Origin: CAZUZS01 sp964624795
Lineage (GTDB): Bacteria; Calditrichota; Calditrichia; RBG-13-44-9
Direction of reading: 5' to 3'
DNA length: 27,162 nt
NCBI GenBank assembly: GCA_964624795.1
Contig: CAZUZS010000067.1
Coordinates: 1 to 27,162 of the forward strand
The number at the start of each line of letters is the position of its first letter. The first letter of the stretch is position 1. The position numbers and the translations under genes are program-made. A model generated the notes under the pieces. That model made no database searches. It was given only the letters and a program-made list of their open reading frames with translations, and was not told where the DNA came from. Positions 17,059-25,420 of the stretch are shown here, in pieces.

Positions 17059-19413
17059 ATGGGAAATACGCAACCTAAAAACAATAGCGCGCAGCTTGAC
17101 ATTGTAGGAATGGACTGCGCGGATTGTGCCCTTCGGATCGAGAAATCGGTGGGAAAGCTGGCGGGCGTTAAGCTGGCTCGCGTGGATTTTATGAATGCCC
17201 GGATGAAGGTAGAATTCGATCCTTCGCTGGTAGAAATTCCGGACATTGAGAAATCGGTGAAGGCTGCCGGATATACGGTAAAAAAAGAGATGGAAGCGCG
17301 CACCAGTACACTGGTTGTGAATGGAATGGATTGCGCGGACGAATCCCGGCCCATTGAAAAGCGCCTTCGAAAAATGAGCGGTGTGTCGAACATCCGGTTC
17401 AACCTTCTCGAAGGAAAAGTGAGCATCGATCACAGTATTCCACTGGGAGATATCCAAATAGAGCTAAAGGAATTGGGATTCGACGCGGTCCCGGCATCGG
17501 AAATTGAAAAAGAAGTCTCACCTTCCTTCCTGCGAACACACAAGCTGACTATCCTGACCGGCATCTCCGGAACCTTCGCAATAGCAGGCATAATTCTGCA
17601 CCATTTGAATTTTCCCGATGCCGTGACTACCCCTTTGCTGCTGACAGCGGTAATAAGCGGCGGCTATCACATCGCCATAAAGGGATGGAAGGAAGCCAGG
17701 AATTTTTCGCTGGGGATGGATTTTCTCATGAGTATGGCTGTCATCGGCGCCATGCTCATTGGCGAATGGAGCGAAGCCGCCATGGTAATTTTCCTGTTCG
17801 CCCTGGCGCAATTGCTGGAATCTTTTTCGGTGGACCGCGCCAGAAGATCAATTCGTTCCCTGATGGATCTGGCTCCGCCGGTTGCGCTCGTGAAGCTGCC
17901 GAGCGGAGAAAGCCGGGTGCCGGTGGAAGAAGTAGAAGTCGGCAGCACCATAATCATCAAACCGGGCGAGCGCCTGCCGCTGGACGGCGTTGTCGCGAAA
18001 GGCTACTCGCTGGTGAACCAGGCACCTATCACCGGCGAGAGTATTCCGCAGGAGAAAAAGAAAGGCAGCCAGGTTTTTGCCGGTACAATAAATCGGCAGG
18101 GAATCCTTGAAGTGGTTGTTAGTCACAAGTTCAAGGAAACCATGCTGTCCCGCATTATTCGCATTGTGGAAGAAGCGCAGGCCCGCAAAGCCCCTGCCCA
18201 GCAATTTGTGGAAAAATTTGCCCGTTTTTATACGCCGGGTGTGGTGGTATTTTCCGTCCTGGTAGCAGCTATTCCGCCGCTCCTGTTTGGCGGAATCGTC
18301 ATCGAATGGCTCTACCGGGGACTGGTTCTGCTTGTAATCGCCTGTCCCTGCGCACTGGTTATCTCCACCCCCGTGACCATTGTCAGTGCACTGACCAATG
18401 CGGCAAGAAACGGTATCCTGATCAAGGGCGGTGCTTCCCTGGAGATCTTCAACCGGGTATGTGCACTGGCGCTGGATAAAACCGGCACCCTGACCACTGG
18501 CCAACCGGCGGTCGGGAAAATTACGGCTGTGGGCGCCACCTCTCCGGAAGAAGTGCTGCAAATTGCGGCATCCCTCGAATCCCGCTCCGAGCATCCTCTG
18601 GGGAAAGCCATCGTGGATTATGCCCGCAAAAGGGAAATCAAAATTCTGCCGGTGGATGAATTCGAATCTCAGACCGGCCTGGGCATCAAAGCCCGCATCG
18701 AAAGCAAAACTTACCTGGTGGGAAACCACCGGATGTTCGATAGCCGAGGTCTCCTCACTGCGGAAATTAATCGCATTTTGGACGAGTATGAACACCGGAA
18801 GCAATCCCTGATTCTGGTGGGAGATCAGCAGAAAATACTCGGCATCATTGCCGTCTCGGATGCTGTGCGGCAGAATGCCCGGCAAGCAATGGACAAATTA
18901 AAGCGCTCCGGAATCCGGCACCTGATTATGCTTACCGGCGATAACCAGGCTGCCGCCACTGCGATTGCACAGGAGACCGGAATGGAAGATTTCCGGGCCG
19001 AATTAATGCCGGAAGACAAATTGAATATTGTGCAGGAACTGCTGAAAACCTACCGGTGGGTAGCGATGGTGGGAGACGGGATCAACGATTCACCCGCGCT
19101 GGCTGCCGCGACCGTGGGTATCTCCATGGGCGCCTCGGGAACCGACACCGCGCTGGAAACCGCCGACATTGCCCTGATGAACGATGATTTAAACAAGCTG
19201 TCCTTTCTAAAATACCTGAGCGAAAGATCGGTCACGATAATAAAACAGAACATCTTCTTTGCCCTTTTCCTGAAAAGCGTCTTTTTCGTTCTGGCGCTGC
19301 CCGGGCTGGTAACGCTGTGGATGGCGGTATTTGCCGATATGGGCGCCAGCCTGCTGGTCATCTTCAATGGCCTGCGGGCATTGCACATCAGAGAAAAAGA
19401 TAAATCCCAATAG
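17059..19413 (+). CDS. P1B-type Zn/Cd/Pb-exporting ATPase (ZntA/CadA family)
   Basis: This 784-residue inner-membrane pump would export soft divalent metals. Two heavy-metal-associated domains open it. The first has the full GMDCADC motif (C20, C23); the second has GMDCADE, where C92 is kept but E95 replaces the second cysteine, a variant known in this family. The core has the actuator TGES motif (APITGESIPQEKKKG), the membrane metal site CPC at 429-431 (IACPCALVISTP), the phosphorylated Asp473 in DKTGTLT, the SEHPLGKAI nucleotide pocket and the GDGINDSPAL hinge. In the last helices K739 (FLKSVFF) and D760 (VFADMGASLL) are the residues typical of the Zn/Cd/Pb subgroup rather than Cu pumps. 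No metal-responsive regulator gene is adjacent. A DUF302 gene follows 238 bp downstream. Confidence 0.95.
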   Translation: MGNTQPKNNSAQLDIVGMDCADCALRIEKSVGKLAGVKLARVDFMNARMKVEFDPSLVEIPDIEKSVKAAGYTVKKEMEARTSTLVVNGMDCADESRPIEKRLRKMSGVSNIRFNLLEGKVSIDHSIPLGDIQIELKELGFDAVPASEIEKEVSPSFLRTHKLTILTGISGTFAIAGIILHHLNFPDAVTTPLLLTAVISGGYHIAIKGWKEARNFSLGMDFLMSMAVIGAMLIGEWSEAAMVIFLFALAQLLESFSVDRARRSIRSLMDLAPPVALVKLPSGESRVPVEEVEVGSTIIIKPGERLPLDGVVAKGYSLVNQAPITGESIPQEKKKGSQVFAGTINRQGILEVVVSHKFKETMLSRIIRIVEEAQARKAPAQQFVEKFARFYTPGVVVFSVLVAAIPPLLFGGIVIEWLYRGLVLLVIACPCALVISTPVTIVSALTNAARNGILIKGGASLEIFNRVCALALDKTGTLTTGQPAVGKITAVGATSPEEVLQIAASLESRSEHPLGKAIVDYARKREIKILPVDEFESQTGLGIKARIESKTYLVGNHRMFDSRGLLTAEINRILDEYEHRKQSLILVGDQQKILGIIAVSDAVRQNARQAMDKLKRSGIRHLIMLTGDNQAAATAIAQETGMEDFRAELMPEDKLNIVQELLKTYRWVAMVGDGINDSPALAAATVGISMGASGTDTALETADIALMNDDLNKLSFLKYLSERSVTIIKQNIFFALFLKSVFFVLALPGLVTLWMAVFADMGASLLVIFNGLRALHIREKDKSQ

Positions 19414-19651
19414 AACGATTCAGAAATTTCTATTTGCGATTTAGCCGGTAGAAGCACTCCCTCAGCATTGCTCAATCGAAAAAACTTAAGCGTCCCATTG
19501 TGGCAGATCTAAAGCCGCGAGGCATTTTTCCGCTATTCTCGCATTGTAACATTTCATTTATAACTGCATTAAATAAAGGCTGCCGGCGCAATGTGCTTTC
19601 GTCGGCGGAGTTGGGTTAAGTGCGCGAATACAAAAAAGAGAGGAGTTCATT

Positions 19652-20047
19652 ATGTCTGCTGGAAATTACAGTTTTTCGAAAACCATCGATCTGTCATTTG
19701 ACCAGGCCCTTGAGAAGGTGACGGAGGAATTAAAAAAGGAAGGTTTTGGGATTCTCGCCGAGATTGACGTCAAGGCAACGCTCAAAAAGAAGCTGGACGT
19801 CGATTTCAAACCGTACAAGATTCTGGGTGCCTGCAACCCGCCATTTGCTTACAAAGCGCTGCAAGCGGAAGAAAACATCGGCTTGATGCTGCCCTGCAAT
19901 GTAATTGTCTATGTGAACGACAACGGCAAAACCACCGTCGCTGCCGTCGATCCCATCGCTTCCATGCAGGCAGTCAACAATCCCGGCCTGGGTGAGATTG
20001 CCGGTGAAGTGCGTGGCAAGCTGAAATCGGTAATCGAGCGCCTGTAG
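19652..20047 (+). CDS. DUF302 family protein
   Basis: This 131-residue single-domain protein fits DUF302: the N-terminal part (YSFSKTIDLSFDQALEKVTEELKKEGFGILAEIDV), then KKKLDVDFKPYKILGACNPPFAYKALQAE and IGLMLPCNVIVYVNDNGKT, which are the conserved stretches. It has no signal peptide, so it should be cytoplasmic. The biochemical role of this family is unknown, but copies are often found near metal or redox genes; here it follows a Zn/Cd pump gene. GGAG seven bases before the ATG supports the start. The 238-bp gap before it, with its own leader, suggests a separate promoter. Confidence 0.9.
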   Translation: MSAGNYSFSKTIDLSFDQALEKVTEELKKEGFGILAEIDVKATLKKKLDVDFKPYKILGACNPPFAYKALQAEENIGLMLPCNVIVYVNDNGKTTVAAVDPIASMQAVNNPGLGEIAGEVRGKLKSVIERL

Positions 20048-20357
20048 GCCGCGATTCAACTTTATGAAGAATTACGGGGTTCAGACATCAACTGTCCATT
20101 TCAGAAATCCGTTTAGGGCAAAATCTACATCCCCCCTTTCCCCCCTTCGAAGGGGGGGGCGAGGGGGGATGTCACCAATTACATAAACTATCGGCTTCGT
20201 GCATTAGGGCTTCTGTGGCAAGAGGTCAAGAAAAGTACAGGTTCAACATATTCTTCCCGTACCTTATTTTCGCTAAAAATTCCCCGGCTATTTGATTTTT
20301 CATTCCTTTCTTTTATATTATTTGAAATCGGCATTTGTTTAACGAGCGAAAGCGCGC
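20048..20357. other. Intergenic gap with a large palindrome
   Basis: This 310-bp gap holds the G/C-tract palindrome listed separately at 20127-20172. The rest is AT-rich, notably 20255-20340, which may carry the promoter of the helix-hairpin-helix gene. No ORF of coding character is present. Confidence 0.5.
20127..20172. repeat. G/C-tract palindromic repeat element
   Basis: A 46-bp near-perfect palindrome of pyrimidine C-runs on the left arm and G-runs on the right folds around a TTCGAA centre. Its outer ends are ACATC and GATGT. Elements of this build (C6/G6 tracts, CATCC ends) occur as dispersed intergenic repeats in many bacterial genomes. It lacks a T-run and so is not a typical intrinsic terminator, although it could still stop polymerase. 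Confidence 0.75.
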
Positions 20358-20807
20358 ATGTATTTTACCAAAGCCCAAATCCGCGCCCTGTGGTTTGTCG
20401 TTATCGTTTTCGGTGCTTCCGTACTGCTGCATTATGCACAGGTCTGGTTTGCCTCCGGCGAGACGCAGGATTTCAGTGCGTTCGAAAAAGCATTTGTCCA
20501 AAAGCGGGACAGCCTGCTTCATGCTGAAGAAATGCTGACCAACGCGCCTTCCACAAAAAGTAATGGAGCAGATGAAGAAGACCGGGAAGAGCCATCCGCA
20601 TCGGTCGCGGGTTTCCCAATCAACATCAATTCCGCCGGTCCGGAGGCACTGCAAGCCCTGCCGCGCGTCGGTCCGAAGATGGCTGAGCGCATTGTTCGCT
20701 ACCGCACCGAAAATGGCCCTTTCCGAACCAGGGAAGACTTGATGAAAGTGAAAGGGATCGGGAAGAAAACCTTCGAGAAGCTGAAGGATTTGGTGACGGT
20801 TAAATGA
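20358..20807 (+). CDS. Membrane-anchored helix-hairpin-helix (ComEA-like) protein
   Basis: This 149-residue protein has one N-terminal membrane segment (residues 11-30, IRALWFVVIVFGASVLLHYA), a short variable periplasmic linker, and a C-terminal double helix-hairpin-helix domain. The latter reads ININSAGPEALQALPRVGPKMAERIV, then FRTREDLMKVKGIGKKTFEKL, the classic DNA-backbone-binding motif of ComEA, in which two G-x-G hairpins contact phosphates. In naturally competent bacteria ComEA pulls DNA through the outer membrane, but many FCB genomes carry lone copies of unknown use. No other competence gene is nearby, so competence is not implied. Confidence 0.85.
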   Translation: MYFTKAQIRALWFVVIVFGASVLLHYAQVWFASGETQDFSAFEKAFVQKRDSLLHAEEMLTNAPSTKSNGADEEDREEPSASVAGFPININSAGPEALQALPRVGPKMAERIVRYRTENGPFRTREDLMKVKGIGKKTFEKLKDLVTVK

Positions 20808-21176
20808 AGCAGCCTCTCTCTTGACAATGCCCTCCCGTGAAAAATGATAGATTCTCTTAAGCTAATCGTGAAACGTGAAAAGTCAAATGTCAAACGTTCC
20901 TGAAAAAAAACACAAACATTTCTGTTTGTCGCATAGCGATCACCATGTGATAAATCGGGATTAAATCCTCCACAGATTTAAGAGATGATGCTGGAGTGGT
21001 GGTCAACTATCAATAACCAATGACCGATAACTAATAACCAGTGACTGATGACGAGGTGGCAATTACCAAAAGCAGTGCAAATTGCCCGCAACCCGCGCTA
21101 AATTTCCTGCAATTTTTGTTGAATAAATCCTGTTAGTCGGGGTAATTTACCAACAAGAGGATGCAAACGGGGCAAT
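20808..21176. other. Intergenic gap with low-complexity repeats
   Basis: This 369-bp gap lies upstream of the second sigma-factor operon. It contains degenerate tandem phrases at 20868-20896 (variants of GTGAAA / GTCAAA) and at 21007-21052 (variants of AATAACCA and AATGACC). TTGACA at 20821 with a TGATAG-like hexamer 18 bp on might be a weak promoter, but it lies over 300 bp from the next gene. No ORF of coding character is seen. Confidence 0.5.
21007..21052. repeat. Degenerate short tandem repeat
   Basis: About five imperfect copies of a 9-10 base unit (AATAACCA/AATGACC/GATAACT/AGTGACT) run head to tail. The unit varies by one or two bases per copy. It lies 125 bp ahead of the second ECF sigma gene. 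Confidence 0.5.
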
Positions 21177-21740
21177 ATGGAACCTGAATCGGAGCGAGAA
21201 CTATTAGCAGCATGTAAGAAAGGTTCTCACGATGCATTTAAAATCCTGGTGGAAAAAAATTACCGGCTGACCTATTCCATGGCTCTCTACTGGACACACA
21301 ACCGCGAGGCGGCGCTGGATATTTCGCAGGAGGCTTTCATCCGTGTTCACCGCAACCTCAAGAATTTCGACATCACAAAGTCGTTCCGGGCCTGGCTGCA
21401 CACCATCGTAAAAAACCTGAGTTTCAATTATCTGAGACGCTCGCGAAAACGGTGGGTTGTGTTCTCTGATTTCTTCACCGGCAATCGCAAAGATTTAAGA
21501 CAAACAGATGAAACACAGAGAAAAATAGAAGCTGAGGAAACCAGCCGCGAAGTGTGGCGGGCGCTGCGGCAGCTTAAGCCGGAGGAAAGGGAGATCGTTC
21601 TCTTGCGGGATTTCGAGAATTTTTCCTACCAGGAAATCAGCGAAGCGCTGGAAATTCCGCCGGGAACAGTAATGTCCCGGTTGTTTTATGCGCGGAAAAA
21701 GCTGTCCAAAATTTTAAAGGAAAATGAAATTGTTAAATAA
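21177..21740 (+). CDS. ECF-type RNA polymerase sigma factor
   Basis: This 187-residue sigma factor has region 2 at about residues 20-90 (ALDISQEAFIRVHRNLKNF; FRAWLHTIVKNLSFNYLRRSR) and region 4 at about 125-180 (LKPEEREIVLLRDFENFSYQEISEALEIPPGTVMSRLFYARKKL). Its product directs transcription of a small regulon. The neighbouring gene, overlapping it by 17 bases in another frame, encodes a zf-HC2 anti-sigma factor, so this pair is a standard sigma/anti-sigma unit, with translational coupling setting their ratio. No other sigma gene is nearby; it is distinct from the one at the start of the window. Activating signal unknown. Confidence 0.95.
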   Translation: MEPESERELLAACKKGSHDAFKILVEKNYRLTYSMALYWTHNREAALDISQEAFIRVHRNLKNFDITKSFRAWLHTIVKNLSFNYLRRSRKRWVVFSDFFTGNRKDLRQTDETQRKIEAEETSREVWRALRQLKPEEREIVLLRDFENFSYQEISEALEIPPGTVMSRLFYARKKLSKILKENEIVK

Positions 21741-22188
21741 AAGAAATTGTGAAGATTTTAAGGCCCTGCTTGTCCGGTATGTGGACAACCAGGTTTCGCC
21801 GGAGGAGAAGGCCGAAATGGAGCGTCACCTGGCGGAGTGCGAGGACTGCCGGGCCGATCTCAACCATTTACAAAACTGGAAAGGAGTGAGCCGGGACATG
21901 AAGAACAAACTTTTGCCGGACATGGCGTGGGATGAGTACTGGCATCATCTCTACAATCGCATGGAACGCGGTATAAGCTGGATACTCATCTCAATTGGCG
22001 CCATCATTTTTTTGGCGATTGCAGTGTACCATTTTATCGGCGGCGTTCTCACCTCCGCTCAAATCTCGCCGCTGGAGAAAGTGGGCGTCTTCGCATTGGC
22101 GCTGGGATTCATTGTTTTACTGGTATCCGTTCTTCGTGAAAAGCTAATGACCAGAAAGCAGGATAAATACAAGGAGATACAGCGATGA
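21724..22188 (+). CDS. zf-HC2 membrane anti-sigma factor
   Basis: This 154-residue protein has an N-terminal zinc-binding anti-sigma domain with C9, H34, C38 and C41 (HLAECEDCRADL), which would hold the sigma factor at the membrane. Two membrane segments follow, about residues 84-108 (ISWILISIGAIIFLAIAVYHFIG) and 118-138 (VGVFALALGFIVLLVSVL), with a short periplasmic loop between and a cytoplasmic basic tail. It starts 17 bases inside the sigma gene, with AAGGA just ahead of the ATG, and overlaps the next gene by four bases. The loop is too short for a large sensor domain, so signal perception is probably by the membrane or an unlinked partner. Confidence 0.9.
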   Translation: MKLLNKRNCEDFKALLVRYVDNQVSPEEKAEMERHLAECEDCRADLNHLQNWKGVSRDMKNKLLPDMAWDEYWHHLYNRMERGISWILISIGAIIFLAIAVYHFIGGVLTSAQISPLEKVGVFALALGFIVLLVSVLREKLMTRKQDKYKEIQR

Positions 22189-22499
22189 TTGTGACGACGA
22201 CCGAAACGATCCCGGACAAGAAAGTTGTAAAAATGCTGGGAGTGGCGAAGGGCAATACCATCCGCGCCAGGAACATCGGGAAAGATATTTTGGCACTGCT
22301 GAAAAATATAATCGGCGGTGAGATCGAGGAATACACCAAGCTCATCGCGGAAGCGCGGGAGCAGGCCATTGACCGCATGACTGCCGATGCGGAAGCAATG
22401 GGCGCCAACGCCATTGTAAATGTGCGCTTCGCGACCTCCTACATCATGCAAAGCGCCTCGGAAATCCTGGCATACGGCACGGCGGTGATAGTCGAGTAA
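22185..22499 (+). CDS. YbjQ (heavy-metal-binding-domain) family protein
   Basis: This 104-residue protein fits the YbjQ/DUF74 family, which forms pentamers and was named for a proposed metal-binding role. The signature parts are MIVTTTETIPDKKVVKMLGVAKGNTIRARNIGKDI, then AREQAIDRMTADAEAMGANAIVNVRFAT and a final AYGTAVIVE. Its ATG overlaps the anti-sigma stop (ATGA), and AAGGAGAT precedes it, so it is the third gene of the sigma operon. In this arrangement it may be an output of, or a sensor for, the sigma/anti-sigma pair. Biochemical function is not established. Confidence 0.9.
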   Translation: MIVTTTETIPDKKVVKMLGVAKGNTIRARNIGKDILALLKNIIGGEIEEYTKLIAEAREQAIDRMTADAEAMGANAIVNVRFATSYIMQSASEILAYGTAVIVE

Positions 22500-22675
22500 A
22501 GCGCTTGGCGCATAGCGCGGAGAGACACGAATCGGCGAAAGGGAGAATGGAGGAAACGGCGATTGCCGTTTTCTAACTCGTATTCATAATCTTAATCGTA
22601 ATCGCCTCTGTCAACTTCCTGCAAGCTGGGATCATCCGGGAAAGCAAATAGATCAAATATGAATCCCATCCTCAG

Positions 22676-22762
22676 ATGTCATTTCGAATGAGCGGAGCGA
22701 TTGAGAAATCTTGGATTTCTCCTTCTGGTCGGCACATAGTGCTCCCTGCGGGAAAATGACAT
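22676..22762. repeat. REP-like palindromic intergenic element
   Basis: Inverted ends ATGTCATTT (22676-22684) and AAATGACAT (22754-22762) enclose a perfect inner hairpin, GAGAAATC-TTG-GATTTCTC (22703-22721). This build matches the widespread GTCATTTCGA...GAGAAATC repeat family found in many bacterial intergenic regions. It lies between the convergent YbjQ and beta-CASP genes. Confidence 0.7.
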
Positions 22763-22792
22763 TACAGATCAACAGAGCACAAAATCTACACT

Positions 22793-24205
22793 TCAATTGC
22801 TCTGCAGAATATACTTCTCACCATACTTAACAATCGTCACTTTGTAATTCTTCTCTTCCAGCAGCTTCTTCAAATTCGCCTGTGCGTCCGGTTCGCCGTG
22901 CACCAGGAAGATCTCCTTCAGCCGCTGGTAATCCAGGCGGGAAACATAATCCAGAATATCGTTGTAATCGGCGTGCGCGCTGAAAGTGTTGAGATGAACG
23001 ACTTCCGCCTTCAATTTGTAGGGATCGCCGAAGATCTTCACCTCCGGCTGACGCTCCAGGATTTTCCGGCCTAACGTGTTTTCCGCCATGAAACCTACGA
23101 TCAGGATGGTATTTCGAGCGTCCCCGATATTGTGCAGCAGGTGATGCAGAATGCGCCCCGCTTCGCACATGCCCGACGCGGAAATGATGACCGCCGGCTC
23201 ATTCAGGCTGTTCAGCTCCTTACTCTCCTCCAGCCCCGATATGTAATGCATTTCGTTGAACCCGAACGGATTTTTATGGTGATCCAGGAAGGCCTGGCGG
23301 GTCTCCTTATCGTAGCACTCCTGGTGCACCCGGAAGATGGACGTGGCGTTGGTGGCCATCGGGCTGTCCACGTAAATCGGGATACGCGGAATGCGGTTCT
23401 GGTCGCTCAGGATATGGAAAAAATAGACCAGCTCCTGGGTGCGCTCCAGCGCGAAAGCCGGAATGATGATCTTTCCGCCGCGATTGACGGTGCGGTTGAT
23501 CACGTCCGCCAGCTTGTCCTTGGCGGTTTCGATGGGATCGTGCAGGCGGTTGCCGTAGGTGCTCTCCATCACCAGGTAATCCACCGGCGGCAGGATTTCG
23601 GGATCGCGCAGGATGGGAAGGTTTTTGCGGCCCAGGTCGCCGGTGAAGCCTACCCGCATCTCCTGCCCGTTGATGTCGATATCCAGCAGGGTAAGCGCCG
23701 AGCCCAGGATGTGCCCGGCATCGAAGAAAGTTGTTTTCACGCCGTCCATCACCGGGAAAGGCCGGTGGTAGGAAACGGTTATGAAATAGTCCAGCGTTTT
23801 CAGCACGTCGGATTCATCGAAGAGCGGCTCTTTGTCGAAGGTCTCGCCCCTCTTTTTGGCACGCTTGCGCAGGAACTCCAGGTCTTTGGCCTGGATGTGC
23901 GCGGAGTCCATCATGATCAGGCTGGCCAGGTCGCGGCTGGCGGGGGTGGCGTAGATGTTTCCCGGGAAACCTTTCTTGGGCATCAGCGGCAATAATCCGC
24001 AATGGTCATAATGGGAGTGGGTAAGGACTATGGTTTCCACTTCTTTGGCATTGAACTGCCAGTTGCGGTTCTTCTCGTCCGCTTCGGCGCGCCTGCCCTG
24101 GAAGGCGCCGCAATCCACCATCAGCAGTTTGTCCTTTACCCGCAGAAAATGCTTGGAGCCGGTCACTTCCTGCGCCGCTCCCCACGAAAACAGTTCAGCT
24201 TGCAT
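22793..24205 (-). CDS. Beta-CASP metallo-beta-lactamase RNase-type protein
   Basis: This 470-residue protein has the metallo-beta-lactamase fold with the two-metal motif HSHYDH at residues 63-68, then TGDLG and ESTYGNR, and the beta-CASP insertion (PAFALERTQELVYFFHILS; IYVDSPMATNATSIFRVH; VIISASGMCEAGRILHHL). The C-terminal part returns to the hydrolase fold with the RNA-specificity signature (FSAHADYNDILDYV; IFLVHGEPDAQANLKKLLEE). This layout is that of CPSF73-like RNases that cut or trim RNA. AGGAGA at the correct spacing supports the start. The middle of the gene is strikingly GC-rich (about 63-67% in sample lines, against near 50% for most of the window), which may mark transfer. No partner gene is adjacent. 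Confidence 0.93.
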   Translation of the reverse strand: MQAELFSWGAAQEVTGSKHFLRVKDKLLMVDCGAFQGRRAEADEKNRNWQFNAKEVETIVLTHSHYDHCGLLPLMPKKGFPGNIYATPASRDLASLIMMDSAHIQAKDLEFLRKRAKKRGETFDKEPLFDESDVLKTLDYFITVSYHRPFPVMDGVKTTFFDAGHILGSALTLLDIDINGQEMRVGFTGDLGRKNLPILRDPEILPPVDYLVMESTYGNRLHDPIETAKDKLADVINRTVNRGGKIIIPAFALERTQELVYFFHILSDQNRIPRIPIYVDSPMATNATSIFRVHQECYDKETRQAFLDHHKNPFGFNEMHYISGLEESKELNSLNEPAVIISASGMCEAGRILHHLLHNIGDARNTILIVGFMAENTLGRKILERQPEVKIFGDPYKLKAEVVHLNTFSAHADYNDILDYVSRLDYQRLKEIFLVHGEPDAQANLKKLLEEKNYKVTIVKYGEKYILQSN

Positions 24206-24575
24206 CGGATTTTCTCCTGTTTGATTTTTCTTTATCCTGACCGTTTTATTCTAACACTCCGGCATAATGAAATCCAAGTGGTTTTGTAATTGGTGAATTT
24301 TGTTTTTTGACGGGATTGACGGGATGAACAGGATTCTTGATATTGCCTATATGTGGTGGTGCTTTGTTGAATCATTCCTTAATTTCTTTATAACTCTCAT
24401 GAGCGAGATGGATGTGATAGCTTTTTTAGGATTATTATAAGATTTCCATTTCATTTTAATCGAAACAGTTGTATATATTTATTGCGGGATCTTGGAATAT
24501 TATGAAAGAAGTGTGGCACAAACTGATTCTATAAAATATGTGTTGGCAGGACAATAACAATACTTAGGTGCAAAT
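24206..24575. other. AT-rich gap before the cyclase gene
   Basis: This 370-bp region is strongly AT-rich compared with the gene to its left. It holds a repeat phrase at 24308-24335 (GACGGGATT-GACGGGAT then GAACAGGATT), of a type common as intergenic filler. No recognisable promoter or ORF of coding character stands out; the cyclase promoter must be here. Confidence 0.5.
24308..24335. repeat. GACGGGATT short direct repeat
   Basis: Two adjacent GACGGGAT units, followed by the related GAACAGGATT, lie near the left edge of the AT-rich region. Such phrases occur dispersed in many FCB genomes and can mark insertion or recombination junctions. Confidence 0.45.
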
Positions 24576-25262
24576 ATGTCATTTGAAATTCCAGAACCAA
24601 TTGAACTAAATTACGAAAATGGATCAAGTGCTTTTGTTGTCGATATACGCGGTTCTTCTCAGATCGTCCGAGAACTGAGCTACAGTGTATCAATAGCTGA
24701 TTATAATGCTGCATTATTGGAACACACGAATTTCATGATGCGCCTATTTAAGTGCATATTTGAACGTATTGAGCCCTTGCCCTTGGATAATTGCTTTTCC
24801 TTTAACGACACGGGTGATGGATGCTTGTGTGTATTTTGGGATAATGATCATCCATTGACCTGCTTGAGAGTTGCAGCTGCGATCCATGAATATTTATTGA
24901 AGGATTCATACGCTAAGGAGAACAAGATTAGATTTGGAATAGGATTACACACGGGAGGAAGTCTTGTATATAGGACCTCGTCTCCCAAAAGAGATTATGT
25001 TTTTGGAATTGTTGCTAACACAGCTGCTAGGGTCGAAAAATTCACAAAGAATCTAAAAGATGCAGAAAAAGGCAGACAAAATGATCCTCGGCTAATTTTT
25101 ACAGGTAATTTTAAGCACCACTTACAGAAGCTACTAACAGATGAAGAGAAGAAAAAAGTGGTTCCTATCTCCGAATTTCGGCTTTCCATTAATGATGGTA
25201 AGAATGATGGGCACTTTCTATATACATTGCCTCCCGATGAGATAGCCGGATATGCAAAGTAA
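24576..25262 (+). CDS. Stand-alone class III nucleotidyl cyclase domain protein
   Basis: This 228-residue protein is little more than one class III cyclase catalytic domain. The metal-binding aspartates are visible at D23 (FVVDIRGSS) and D81 (NDTGDGCLCVF). The catalytic pair, N148 and R152, lies in GIVANTAARVEKF, and IRFGIGLHTGGSLVY is the family's central strand. At the position that usually reads the base, N77 stands where adenylate cyclases have Lys and guanylate cyclases Glu; the second position is D140 (RDYVFG), as in adenylate cyclases. There is no sensor, membrane or HAMP domain. The gene is AT-rich (about 38% GC in sampled lines), unlike both neighbours. It precedes a nuclease-domain gene by 158 bp. 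Product could be cAMP or a pyrimidine cyclic nucleotide as in Pycsar PycC; unresolved. Confidence 0.8.
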   Translation: MSFEIPEPIELNYENGSSAFVVDIRGSSQIVRELSYSVSIADYNAALLEHTNFMMRLFKCIFERIEPLPLDNCFSFNDTGDGCLCVFWDNDHPLTCLRVAAAIHEYLLKDSYAKENKIRFGIGLHTGGSLVYRTSSPKRDYVFGIVANTAARVEKFTKNLKDAEKGRQNDPRLIFTGNFKHHLQKLLTDEEKKKVVPISEFRLSINDGKNDGHFLYTLPPDEIAGYAK

Positions 25263-25420
25263 AAGTCAGTCAAAATGCGAGAAAATGGGCGCATGGTAGA
25301 AATTGATCACAAATACAGGAACGCTATGGCAGGTGTTTTTACCCATGATTGCCTCCACAATTCACCGAACAAAAAAAGCATGTCGGTGATTTCGATGTTC
25401 TTCCAGGGAGAAAGAAAAAT

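Noticed and set aside
21007..21052. CRISPR-like array
   Set aside because: The units are 9-10 bases with no spacers and vary from copy to copy.
23132..23995. Plus-strand ORF inside the beta-CASP gene
   Set aside because: Antisense to a gene with intact catalytic motifs; explained by the high GC content, which lowers stop frequency.
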